From NCBI GenBank assembly GCA_033064195.1, contig JARBJD010000244.1:1-64000 (forward strand): a stretch of DNA of 64,000 nt, in the 5' to 3' direction. The first letter of the stretch is position 1. The number at the start of each line of letters is the position of its first letter. Of this stretch, positions 9,333-19,366 are shown in pieces. A program made the translations under genes and the position numbers. The DNA comes from Blattamonas nauphoetae. Lineage: Eukaryota; Preaxostyla; Oxymonadida. The notes under the pieces were generated by a model. That model saw only the letters and a list, made by a program, of their open reading frames with translations, made no database searches and was not told where the DNA came from.

Positions 9333-9878
9333 TGTCACCAATCCGGCCTTTTTTCTGTGAGGAACCATTTTAGTCAAACTAAGAAAAAATACAAGTTTTA
9401 AATTATCCCCCCACGCGATCCCGAGAAAACCTCCTAATCCCCACTTTTGCCCGATGAATAAACTCTTTTTCGGATTATCTCAACAACCAATGAATCGATT
9501 TCAATGAAATTTTTCATAAAAACGTTTTTTTGGTGAAACGAACATTTTGACAAAATTTGGAGATAAAATTCTGGATATTTGGGAAAATGGAAAAAACCCA
9601 TATTTTTCTCGACACAACATTCTTTGGAAAAAAAGCGGTTCATTTTTTGAGCAGGTTTTGTCAAGATCTATCCGACTATAATGCATTTTATTATATTTAA
9701 AACGGGTGGCTGGTTGTTGAGAAATGAGGTCACAATGTACAGAAAAATGTGTGTATTCGGAACGTCAAAAGTATTTTGAGGTTTTCTCGGGATCGCGTGT
9801 GAGGAGAATTCAAAACTTGTATTTTTTCTTAGTTTGACCAAAATGGTCCCTCACAGAAAAAAGGCCGGATTGGTGACA
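9333..9878. mobile_element. MITE with 101-bp terminal inverted repeats
   Basis: Bases 9333-9433 and 9778-9878 are inverted copies with about seven mismatches. They begin TGTCACCAATCCGGCC and end GAGAAAACCTC. The 344-bp interior has no transposase, so this is a non-autonomous element. A truncated relative lies at 6900-7095. Target-site duplication is not clear by eye. The level of mismatch suggests moderate age. Confidence 0.85.
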
Positions 9879-10679
9879 CCGGACGGTTTGGGGACACCAC
9901 TATTAGTTGGGCCATTATTGTCCCACACCGAAAAAAGCGTGGACTATTGCTTTTCATGGATTGTATCAAGATCATCAACGAAAGTGAAATAATACAAGTT
10001 AGGACAATCTTGTCATAAGGACGAGAAGATTGTTTAGCATCATTTGGCGTAGCGGTGCGCAGTCGCCATAGATCTGGCTAAGAATCGTTTCAAGACAGCT
10101 CTGAGAAACAATGAAGGAGAGAACAGAGAGAAAGTGCTCACACTTTCCTTTTTGCTTCTGTGTTGGTAACTTGGGAAGTAGGTGGATTTTTGTCGGTGAA
10201 TATGAGCTATTGGTGCGATGAAGAGATGGGAGGAAATGTGTAGTATCGATAAACAGGTGTTTCGAACGAGTGGTGATCTAAATTGTGTTAGCACCTAGGA
10301 AAGTGAAGAATTATTTGATTCGTTTGACATATCCGTCACATAGATGGACGACAACACCGAATACAACAACCGGATGCCGCTAAAAAAATGAATGGTTGCG
10401 TTGACGTCGTGAAAGTGGTGAAGTGAACGATGAGTGTGGTATGAGTGTTAACAATATTTTGTCGACTTTTTGTCGTTCCAACATTGTTCGGGTGGACGAG
10501 TTTTGCGAACTTTCAAAGTTCGAAACTCCGGGCCAGAGCTGCGAAGGTTCGTATGCGTACCTTAACAATCGCAACTTTTTCACGCATTCACGTCGGGTCT
10601 ACCTTGACTCTGTTTTCTGCCCTTTAAGCTCCGCGTCAACTCGAATGATTTTTCACCTAAATTGCAGGCAAATTTTTGT
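9879..10679. other. Intergenic, no gene recognised
   Basis: Short frames only. A second GGTGACACC/GGACACCAC segment directly follows the MITE. The plus strand from about 10400 may be the eroded upstream part of the hAT transposase, but I cannot align it. Confidence 0.5.
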
Positions 10680-11200
10680 GGTTCGATCATTTTTTTGCGA
10701 CTTGCCTCGACATCATCCTCACAAATGTCGAAAAAGATTGTCACGACTGATGAGACTGAAGAAGCCGTTTCGCTTTATTACGGACAGGCCTTCTTCACAA
10801 CATTGCTCACCAACAACCAAAGATGATCAGGCTTTTTGAGATACTGGCATCCATCGCTGTTGGGTTTCAATGTGCACATGCAACTGAAACATATTGCGAA
10901 CGCTTGTTCTCTGTGCTTCGTCACATCGTTGGTGAAATGAGGAAACGAATGTCACCAGTCATTGTCTCTGGTCTACTCCGTTTGCGCACTCAACGCCAGA
11001 TCTCCCAATGTCTGTTCTCCATCATCGATCTAATGTTTTCGGTGACACGCCTCAATTCCAATCTAGTGAAATCTCGAATCATCACACTCCAACATCAGAT
11101 TCTCTCGACTATTGTGACTCCTTTGTTGATTCACAGTCTCAAGAAATCCCCTGTCTCGGCCAAGGTTCAAGCGGTGATACACGTCATTTTCCAACTCTGA
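10680..11200 (+). pseudogene. hAT-type transposase remnant (C-terminal dimerisation region)
   Basis: A plus-strand frame at 10823-11200 contains ATETYCERLFSVLRHIVGEM followed by RKRMSPVIVSGLLRLR. This matches the S/CERLFS...R.R..P..V..LL.L pattern of the hAT C-terminal dimerisation domain. A shifted frame just upstream (about 10720-10810) gives a plausible continuation but is separated by a frame change, so the gene is broken. The N-terminal zinc finger and catalytic core are not recognisable. The following sequence recurs inverted at 9020-9150. Confidence 0.55.
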
Positions 11201-11367
11201 ACGGGAAACACACCTTGAGCCAATTTTGATGAAATCATCCACTGTAAAGTTTTTCAAGTGAAATCAACATTTTGAACCAATTTGGATAATTGTGTCAATA
11301 ATCCATGCCATGTCAAAAAGTCACGATTCGTGAAGAAGAAAGCACAAATGGTCCATCTAAGAAAAAA

Positions 11368-11900
11368 TTAAAGATTAGAATGTTTTGAAACTGTTTGGGT
11401 CCTTTTTCCACGAAAAGACGTCCGTTTTTGACTGAAGAAAATTGCGAAATCACATGGGGAAATATCTGGTGAGTACGGCGGATGAGGGATGATGGAGAGG
11501 CCACTCTCCTCGAGATCCTCTGTGATTGAGGCTGCTTTATCTTGGGCAGCGTTGTCGTAATGTATCAGTGACGGTAGGGTTTCTGGATGGGCAAACAGAT
11601 ACCAGTCCATGGGGACGAGGATCCTATCTCTGAAATAAGTCGCTGTCATGCGTGTGTTGGCTGTCTGGGGTTCGACAACTGGAACATGGTCGACTCCAAA
11701 GAACAAATAATACATAACTTTGTTGTCCAATGGTTCCTGGACGTTCGAGTTGCTTCAGGATTGGGCCCAATTACCCAGATACGATTGTGGTGGTACTCAA
11801 CTGTGAACTAACTCTCGTCTCCAGTGAATATAAGGGTCCCCTGATTGCGTTTATGATCTTTCAGAATTTGAAGAATCCGTCTCGATACTGTGACTCTCGT
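11368..11900 (-). pseudogene. mariner-family transposase remnant
   Basis: Minus strand. An upstream frame (about 11895-11740) carries LIFTGDE, the first catalytic Asp of mariner transposases, followed after a stop by EYHHNRIWVIGPNPEA. A second frame (11730-11368) carries YDNAAQDKA with the second Asp and HPPYSPDISPCDFAIF, the classic mariner signature with the third Asp, ending FRGKRTQTVSK. The copy is thus frameshifted and has at least one in-frame stop; the HTH region is not recognisable. Inactive. Confidence 0.85.
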
Positions 11901-12179
11901 CCTTTTCTGTTCGTTTGATTATATATGCGGGACCCATTTTATAGTATATTTTGTGTGAGGGACTTGGTTCTTAAGTTGGATACAGACAGAACTCCGACGT
12001 TTGTATCTCTCGCAATCGAGTCCCATTCTTCTTTCTTGAAGAATTTCTCGGTTTTTCCAAAATAAAGAAACTGAAAGAGTCGGGAAGTTGTGAGAAAGAT
12101 TAATGAATGGAGAGAGTGTGTCAGAAGGGGGCTTCGTGGTTCTGGAGGTCAAACTTCTTTTATTTTAGAGTCGCTTTTG

Positions 12180-12500
12180 ATTCCTACGCTCTACTCTCCC
12201 ATGCCTTGTCCGATCTTACGTTTTCCGCTATCGCCTCAAAACGGGATTGAGGCACTCGGCATTGCTGAAAAACTGCTCTTATGTTCTCCCCTATTGTGGC
12301 TGACTGAAAGGCACTCAAAAAATGCTGAAGGCAACGACCAATTGATGACGAGTTGTCGTCGTACTTGAGACGTGAGAGTTGTCGTTTCATGATACCGAAT
12401 GTCACCCAGTCTAGCGGCTGTAGATAGTGCGTGGCATTCGGTGGGAGTGTAAAGAGGGCGATACAAGCATGGGTGAGAGTCAGCTGTTTTTCTTTTCCTC
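12180..12500 (-). pseudogene. pogo/Tigger-type (DDE_1) transposase fragment
   Basis: On the minus strand the sequence reads LPPNATHYLQPLDWVTFGIM, then FLSAFQSATIGENIRAVFQQ. This matches the LPPN.TH..QPLD.G.F core and the following 'NI..GF...G' helix of pogo/Tigger-like DDE transposases (or the related jerky-type host proteins). Only this C-terminal part of the catalytic domain is left, split between frames, so it is a fossil. Confidence 0.75.
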
Positions 12501-12589
12501 AACAGGAACGTAGTTTGAATCGTTTTTCGGAAAGCTGACCATCAATTTTGACAGGATGTGGAAGTGTGAAACACTCATTGTTTCAAACT

Positions 12590-12920
12590 TTTTTAGCTCG
12601 TATCTCCACAACCAGATTTCCGTTTAAAACCAAATGAAAAGCACTTTTATCGTGAATATATCAAAAAATGACTCACAAAAAAAAATATTTTTTCCCAAAA
12701 AATGTTTAGTCGAGATTAATAATTTTTTTCGCAACTTTCCAAATACACAACTTTTTTTTTAACATTTATCCAAAAAGAACTTTTCTCGAAAAAAACGTTG
12801 CTGTGGAAAATTTCAGCAAAATTGGTCCACAGGTTGTGGAGATATGATTTGGACACACTACCAAAAGGGGCTAAAACGAGGTTTTTTGAGGTTCCGGGTT
12901 GCTGACAGAACCGGGTTAAT
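12590..12920. repeat. Diverged relative of the 9333-9878 element
   Basis: TCTCCACAACCAGATTTCCG near 12602 parallels the inverse of the GGTGGCTGGTTGTTGAGAAA block in the MITE. The right end again runs GAGGTTCCGGG...GGTTAATGACACA, reminiscent of the MITE terminus. Similarity is patchy, so the relation is tentative. Confidence 0.4.
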
Positions 12921-13192
12921 GACACATCTATGAATAGTTCATTCAAATCTGACCTTGCACTTCGCCTTTCTCACCAATCACTACACTATGTTTTTCTACT
13001 CGATGTTTTTTGAAAATCTCATTGATGAAAAGGCATTGGATGACGAGAAAATTTGACCATATACTACAAGTGCGAAGAACCCTGCACTAGTTTTTCCTGA
13101 CAGGGCGATAATTGGTGACGCTACTATGAGACGAATCGACATTCTGAAAAAGTGTCTGGAAAAAGGATCGGGTGAAGTGTAGGGAGGAGCAA

Positions 13193-13236
13193 TTGTCCGG
13201 ACAAGGTGAGGCGCTGTCCGTCCTCGGACAGCGCCT
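13193..13236. other. Palindrome plus perfect 12-bp-stem hairpin
   Basis: TTGTCCGGACAA at 13193-13204 is a perfect palindrome. Immediately after it, AGGCGCTGTCCG at 13209-13220 pairs perfectly with CGGACAGCGCCT at 13225-13236 around a 4-base loop. It lies about 240 bp beyond the visible 3' end of the decayed coiled-coil gene. It may be a transposon end or a structured RNA element; no function can be assigned. Confidence 0.7.
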
Positions 13237-13840
13237 AATTAGGATGTCATTGCTCGTAACTTTTCAAAAAGGGTTTGATCAACTTTTTCTGAAATTTATT
13301 GACTAACTTGGAGAATTGAATCATTTTTAAGAAATAGGAGAGGAGGAAAAGATGAAGAGAGATGTGATGGAGAACAGAGAAGATGAAGAGAAAGAGTTGG
13401 ATGGAGAAGAGAAAGAGGAAGGATAGAAATAGGTGTGGAAGGGAAGGACGAGAACGAATGATCGAGTCGGTATGGCCTTTATGTGGTTTTTGATGGACTG
13501 ATTGTGAGGAAGTTCCTTTCGGAGTGTCTCCTCTCATCATTTCGTTTCTCTCCCTTCGTCTCGGATCAACTTCGTTGTTCCTCATTCTCCGATTCATCTC
13601 CTCTTCTCTCCTCTTCATTTTCGCTGCTTCCTGTCTTGTCATTCTTGTCAGATCTGCCACACACGCCCGCTGGCTGGTCCGACATTCATCGATGAAAATG
13701 GAAAGGGGGTCAGTGGAGTCTCGGGATGGTTCAGTATCATCTTGTGAGGGTGTGGGTGTTTCCCAGGAGGTTTAGTTCACATTGTCGAAGTGCCGCTTTC
13801 CTTCTTCCTCCTTCCTTCGTTGTTCCTCTTCCTCTTTCTT

Positions 13841-14126
13841 CTTTCGTTCGTCTTCTTCTCGTTTCTGAGAGAAGCTGCCGCGTGAACTCGCACCAGTTGA
13901 AGTTGACGGGCCAACTGGGCGAGCTGGAGAACTGGACGTGTCGATCATCTTCCCAATGCCCCAGCGAGCAAATGCACTGGACACACTCGATCCGGTCTCG
14001 ATCGTCGCTGAGTCTTTCTGAGCTGCTCGTTGCCTCTCTCGCTCCAAATCCTCTCTGATCTTTCGCTGCTTCTCTTCCGCTGCTTCTCTCTCAGCATTTT
14101 GCTTCCTCTCCCACTCTGACTTTTTC
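13841..14126 (-). repeat. Internal duplication of the coiled-coil gene, copy at 3' side
   Basis: Encodes EWERKQNAEREAAEEKQRKI, then the GSSVSSAFARWGIGKMIDT motif and FSQKREEDERKKKEEEE. It is about 85-90% identical by eye to 14577-14852. Confidence 0.8.
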
Positions 14127-14576
14127 TGACTTTCAGCTTGACGTTTTCGTTCGGCCTCCCTTTCTCTCTCCTCCTCCTTTTGTTGTTCCTCTTTCTTCCT
14201 TCGTTCTTCCGCTTCCTTCTCCTTCCGAAGCGTCTCCTGAACTTCTCGTTTGATTCTCTCCTTTTTCTCTCTCCTCATCTTCCCTCCTCTTCTCCTCTTT
14301 CCTCCTTTCCTCTTCCATCCTCTCATTCCGCTCTCTCTCCTCCCGTCTTTCCTGTTCTCGCCGATTCTCATCCTCTTTCCGTCTCAAACGCTCCTTCTCT
14401 TCGCGGTCTTGATCGTCCTTCTCCTGTGGGATTCTTCTTTCCTCTTCAGCCTCTCTTTCCCGATTGAGCATGTCGGCTCGCATGCGCTCCTCATCGATCT
14501 CTTTTTGTCTCCGGTCTGCTTCCTCTTTTGACGTTTTGCTTCTTCCTTCTTTCTTTGTTCTTCTTCTTCCTTTTTC

Positions 14577-14852
14577 TTTCGTTCGTCTTCTTCTCGTTTC
14601 TGAGAGAAGTTGCCTCGAGATGACGATGATGTCAGTTGGGGACCGACTGGACGAGATCCAACTCCAGTGTCGATCATCTTCCCAATGCCCCAGCGAGCAA
14701 ACGCACTTGACACACTCGATCCTGTCTCGATCGTCGCTGAGTCTTTCTGAGCTGCTCGTTGTCTCTCTCGCTCCAAATCCTCTCTGATCTTTCGTTGTTT
14801 CTCTCCCGCTGCTTCTCGTTCAGCTTCTTGCTTCCTTTCCCATTCTGACTTC
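14577..14852 (-). repeat. Internal duplication of the coiled-coil gene, copy at 5' side
   Basis: Partner of 13841-14126. It differs mainly in the Ser/Gly/Pro-rich linker that follows GKMIDT, where small length differences occur. Confidence 0.8.
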
Positions 14853-15383
14853 TTTGGGGGAATATTCGCTTTCTTCTCTTCCTCCCTTCGCCTCTCCTCT
14901 TCCTTTCTTCTCTTCTGCGATTTCACGCCTCACTCGTTCCTGAATTCGCTTTTTCTCTTCTTCCTCCTTCCTTCTCGCTTCTTCTTCCTTCCTTTTTGCT
15001 TCTTCCTTCATCTTCCGTTCTTCTTCCTTTCGAAGTTCCTCCTTTCTCTCCTCTTCTCATTGCTTCTCTTCAGTGAGTTCTTTCCGCACTCTTTCTTCAA
15101 TTTTCTTTCGCTCTTCCTCTTCCCATCGTTTCGCATCTTCTTTGCTTCGTCTTTCTTCATCTTCCCATCTTCGCTTCGCTTCTCGTTCAATTCTTTCCTC
15201 TTCTTCTCTCCTCTTCCTATCTTCTTCTCGCCTCGCTTTTTCCTCATCTTCCTTTCTTCGTTCTTCCTCCAATTCCTTCATCACCCTTTCTTCAATCTGC
15301 TTTCTCTCATCTTCTCTCCGCTTCTCTTCCTCTTTCTCTCGCTCTTCTCTCTCAGTCACCTGTTTCCTTTCCCATTCTGTCAT

Positions 15384-17615
15384 TCGATCTCATGAGGGTG
15401 GAGGAGGAGATGAATAGATGTGAGTGGCTGTGAGAAGGAAGGGATGGACTGAAAAAACCTCATTCACTTTACGAATGATTACATACGTTCTGCATCTTTC
15501 TGAGATGTCTGTCTCATGTTTTATCGATTAACTGTTCCACTTTAAATTTCTGTATAGTCAGGACACTTATTGTCATAAAAATGAAGAAATATCTGTAAGT
15601 CAGAGTAGGGAGAAGCATACTTTTCAAATTGGTTTCGTTTGATGTTTCCGTTTCGTTCTTTTTCTCCAACTCCATTGTTCACGAGCTCGGACCCTCGATT
15701 ATGAAGATCGTCCTCTCCTCTCACTCTGTTTTGTCTCTTCGTCCCAACTCCCAGTTCATTGTTTACGAATCAGCTCGGTTTGTCCTCCTTTGGCCTCATC
15801 TATTCCGTCTTCACAGGATCGACAGGTCAATCTGCCTTCTGGAGGGAAGATCAACAATAATAAATGTGAAAAAAGCGATCAATAATATGAATATGAATCA
15901 TTTTGATTCGGAAAAAGTGTAATACAGACTATTTCGAGGGTAGAAAACGATCCGTTCATTTAGGGCGACAAATGAGAGTGTAACGACCATCTCATTTGGA
16001 TAAGGGCGAGAAAGCATCGTATCTGGATTCAAAATGAGAAATTTCTTTATAAGAAAACATCTTGAACCAAAAGGAACGAGATACCAGTCAAGATCATCAA
16101 CAAACCAACAAAGTGTGCAACAGAGCGGCGAATTTTGAAGGCAAATTGATTCGATCATGTTTGAAATAAGATACTACTATCATTGACTGAATTCTGACGT
16201 GTAACATCATTGAAAGAGAAATAATGTGTCAAATCGGAAATGAACTGAATTCCCGGAATGAGTTTATAAAAGTATCGCAGAATGAGTGGTTGCTAGAAAA
16301 TGATGTGAAGAATGGAATTTCGAAGTGAAAACCGATTTAAGTGACCCTGAAAGAAATGGGACGACGAAATTAACTTGAGATGGGGAGGACGATCCGGACA
16401 TGTCCAGGACAGGACAGTTTTGTCCATTTTGATCTGATCACAATTGGATTGTGAAGAAATTCAGATGATTCGTTTTTTCAACAATTGAGTGAATGTCCAA
16501 GATCGGACAAGCTCGGACATTTCTGCAATTAATGGGTCTTTTTGTCCAAATTCTCTAGTACTCGTTTATCATTTTGATGAAAGACAAAATCTGAATTTAA
16601 TCACCACTATTCACTTATTTATTAACGAATTGAGTGTCAATCACATTGATTTAGGCCACATGAAGCACTTCTTTTTCACTTGGACCTGTCCGCTGTCCGT
16701 TGTCCGAGTTGAACGTCTTTTTGTCCGTCCGTTGCTCATCCTTAGTGAAGTGTGGATCAACTTCCCAAAACCACTTTCAGTCCATTTTCGGACACCATTT
16801 TCGAATTTGTGGAGTGACAAAGGATCACATTTCTGTGATAGACAATTTTTGGATGGTGGGACAAAGTCGAATATGCCCAACTGATTTTTTTCATCGATTA
16901 ACTTTGTGATGTTGAACAACAAAGCTCATTTGTGACGATTTTTCGTCGATCAGCCCTTCATAGAATATTCATGATCGAGGTGACATCGGATATAGTCGAA
17001 AGAAGAGTCGAAAGGGTTTATTGCGGATAAAACAGCAGTCCCCACCCTGACCATCACCGACCATCATCTCCGAGCAAGAGCTCACACCAAAACTCGCACT
17101 TCTTGCTCGTGACAGGATCCAGCTTCTCGTCGTGGATTGGTGTTGGTGATTCTCGTTTCTAAGGATCGGTTGAAGAAGACTCAGTTGATACTGAATGGAG
17201 TTGGACATAACAAAGAGCGATTGTCCAATCCCCAATTTGATGAGAAAAAAGGAGAGACACGAGAAGGGAAGAGCGAGAATAAGTAGCACAGGTCAGAAGC
17301 GAGGAGATGGAGTTCTTTCAAAGTGAAGATGTGATTGTTGCCGTTTGTTTCTACCACAGTTCCTCTTTCTTTGTCCCCTCTTTCTCTCTCTGTCCTTCCA
17401 TATTCATAAGAGACAATCCTGTGCAAAATACCCGAATAATGAGTATAGTTAAAAAGAAAAGTCATGAAGGATCCTCAATCGATCTCAAATGTAGAGCAAC
17501 GTTTTGGTACGACCCCCTGTAACAAGAATGATGTGAAGTGATGTTGTAATCTCTCAGATACATCAAAAAAGAATGCAAGGGCGAAATGATATCAAAAGAA
17601 CAAAGAATTATGAGG
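15384..17615. other. Intergenic, no gene recognised
   Basis: Contains several GTCC/GGAC-rich words around 16390-16520 and 16690-16740 (for example CCGGACATGTCC). A minus-strand frame at 16641-16922 has protein-like composition but no recognisable motif. No RNA gene seen. Confidence 0.5.
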
Positions 17616-18411
17616 CTAATCAAAACATATTTTCTTGCCATCTCTCTTCGTCTTCTCAATGAGGCGAGCTGCAGTCAATTCATTAAATCCGTTCTCCACC
17701 ATAATATCAAGAAGGGTTTCATCCTTCACCCCGCGTTTGACACTATAAAGATCACAAACTTATGAATTCTCCAAACTTGTCGAAGATCCACTCAAGCCAT
17801 TCTTCTGGGATTCTGGTCATCATAGATTCATATAGATCCAAGAATGAAACTTTGTCATCACCATTTGTATCCAGTGTCATGAATTCTGAGATGTAGCTTT
17901 GGATGGCGTCTTCAGGAACTCCATCCTCTTTTAATACTTGAGAAATCGACTCTCTCGTAATAAAACCATGATGTGGCGGAGATGCATCGAATTTCTTGAA
18001 TTGAGCGAGGACGTTCAATTCACAAACATCTTCATTTCGCCTCATATTTGCGAACTGAATGAGGAGAAAGAATGCGACTCACAGAGTATGTATACAAACC
18101 TCATGGAAGCTAATAACTCCATCTCTGTCTTTGTCAACACGTTTGATCATGTCTTTGATGGTTTGCTGAAAGTTGAACCGTGAAGAAAAGCGAGAGCGAC
18201 ATCATACAATTGAAGGATAAAACTGGACAGATTTAAGAATCATCTTCACTTCATCAAAATCAATCACTCCGTCGTTTTTCTATCCTCCAGGATCGATCGA
18301 AAGGAAATACTAAATGAAGACTGAAAGTGATACAATATCAAAAACTTTAAAGATTTTCATGATCGATTCCTCTGATTCAACAACAGAATCATTTCCTAAA
18401 TCAGTTTGCAT
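17616..18411 (-). CDS. EF-hand calcium-binding protein (multi-exon)
   Basis: Spliced gene read from MQTDLGNDSVVESEESIMKI. Four short introns give continuous frames and complete EF-hand loops exactly at the joins. Loop 1 is DIKNDGVIDFDE (unusual Lys at position 3), loop 2 is DKDRDGVISFHE, a third hand is degenerate (FDASPPHHGFITRESI), and loop 4 is DTNGDDKVSFLD (Asp instead of Glu at position 12). The C-terminus most likely continues through a ~39-nt intron to VKRGVKDETLLDIMVENGFN and a stop at 17616, giving about 200 residues. The layout is that of calmodulin/calcineurin-B-like sensors, but I cannot assign a subfamily. Probable role: calcium-dependent regulation, perhaps of the flagellum given neighbouring genes (inference). 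Confidence 0.75.
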
Positions 18412-18552
18412 CGAGGAGGAGATGGTTCTTGATTAGAGAGAATTTATTGGGGGTGTCAGAATCCCACATTTATGGCAGGATCATGGGCAGGATTATCATA
18501 TATGAGTGACATCTGGCGACTTCTCAGCATATGAGCCGATGAAAAACCAAAA

Positions 18553-19065
18553 ATGACAGATAAAGATGATCAAGCCATAACAATCATGGGAAAATACTCA
18601 ATCTCTCTCAAAGCGAACATCAGTGGTGTTACCAACCTCCATCCAGAAGATGGTGATCACTACTATTATATGATTAGATTACAATGCACTCACTGCCGCG
18701 AGATTCATCCAAATTGGATTGGAGTGGCGAAGAGCGATGAGTTCGATGTACCTGGAAGTCGAGGAAGTGCCAACCTTCTTTTCAAATGTAAAAATTGCAG
18801 ACGAGATTGCAACATTGTTCTTGAAACAGATTTCCAGCCATATCTTCTTGAACACTCAGAAACCAAAAGACCTATCGTCACGATGGAATGTCGTGGATGC
18901 GAACCGGTTGAGTTCAGACCGGACGGAAATTGGGCTTGTGATGGTGCAGAAACTCGTTCGAAGTTCAACGAAATGGATATTACAGATGAATGGTATGAAT
19001 ACGACGAAGAAACAAAGGAGGAAGTTTCCATCACTGACATAAGTTGGACGATTGACAGAGCATGA
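18553..19065 (+). CDS. CZIB: CXXC-motif zinc-binding protein (DUF866 / CZIB, C1orf123 family)
   Basis: Complete single-exon 170-residue protein, the usual family length (about 160). Family signatures in order: KANISGVTNLHPED near residue 20, a first CxxC (QCTHC) near 45, the GSRGSANLLFKCKNC block near 75-90 with the second CxxC, and MECRGCEPVEFRP near 115-125. The two CxxC pairs bind one zinc ion in the known structures of this family; cellular role is poorly defined. The start is the first ATG after an upstream A/T-rich stretch. The divergently placed EF-hand gene begins 141 bp to the left. Confidence 0.92.
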   Translation: MTDKDDQAITIMGKYSISLKANISGVTNLHPEDGDHYYYMIRLQCTHCREIHPNWIGVAKSDEFDVPGSRGSANLLFKCKNCRRDCNIVLETDFQPYLLEHSETKRPIVTMECRGCEPVEFRPDGNWACDGAETRSKFNEMDITDEWYEYDEETKEEVSITDISWTIDRA

Positions 19066-19366
19066 CCGACGAACTTTGTTTTGTATTACGTGTGTTAGCG
19101 CACAGTTTCATCATTTATCTCTCTGAGGAAGGAGAAACATTCTCTTTTCCATCTTTTGTCTCATTTCACCTCTCTTTTTTTGATGTGAGTGAATTGAAAG
19201 AGTGACAAGAGAGCGGAGAAGACTGTGGAGGAGTTGAAAGAGTCAATGCTGAAACGAAGACGAAAAAGAAGATGGTTGTCGCCAAAAAAAGAAAAACCCG
19301 CTGAAGAAAGAACATCAGACGACAAAAAAAGAAATCTAGCCCCAAACGAACAAAAAGTGAGAGAAA

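Larger units (their letters stand above)
13480..15383 (-). pseudogene. Highly charged coiled-coil protein gene, decayed
   Basis: Starting at MTEWERKQVTEREE (15383) the minus strand encodes long E/K/R-rich helical segments. These alternate between two frames about three times (near 14890, 14520 and 14270) and meet an in-frame TGA near 15058 and a TAA near 13773. After each break the coiled-coil text resumes at once, and no convincing GT..AG intron spans the breaks. Two blocks (13841-14126 and 14577-14852) are near-copies containing SSVSSAFARWGIGKMIDT, a motif that separates the coils. A further conserved-looking segment, ACVADLTRMTRQEAAKMKRR, follows near 13660. The gene therefore looks recently inactivated; sequencing or assembly error in low-complexity DNA is the alternative. 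Function unknown; probably structural or cytoskeletal. Confidence 0.6.

Noticed and set aside
13480-15383. Alternative genetic code (stop codons read as sense)
   Set aside because: All large host frames are free of internal stops; the stops are confined to this gene along with frame changes, so decay is simpler.
16641-16922. Minus-strand 93-residue protein
   Set aside because: Protein-like composition but no motif, no neighbours and no extension by plausible splicing.
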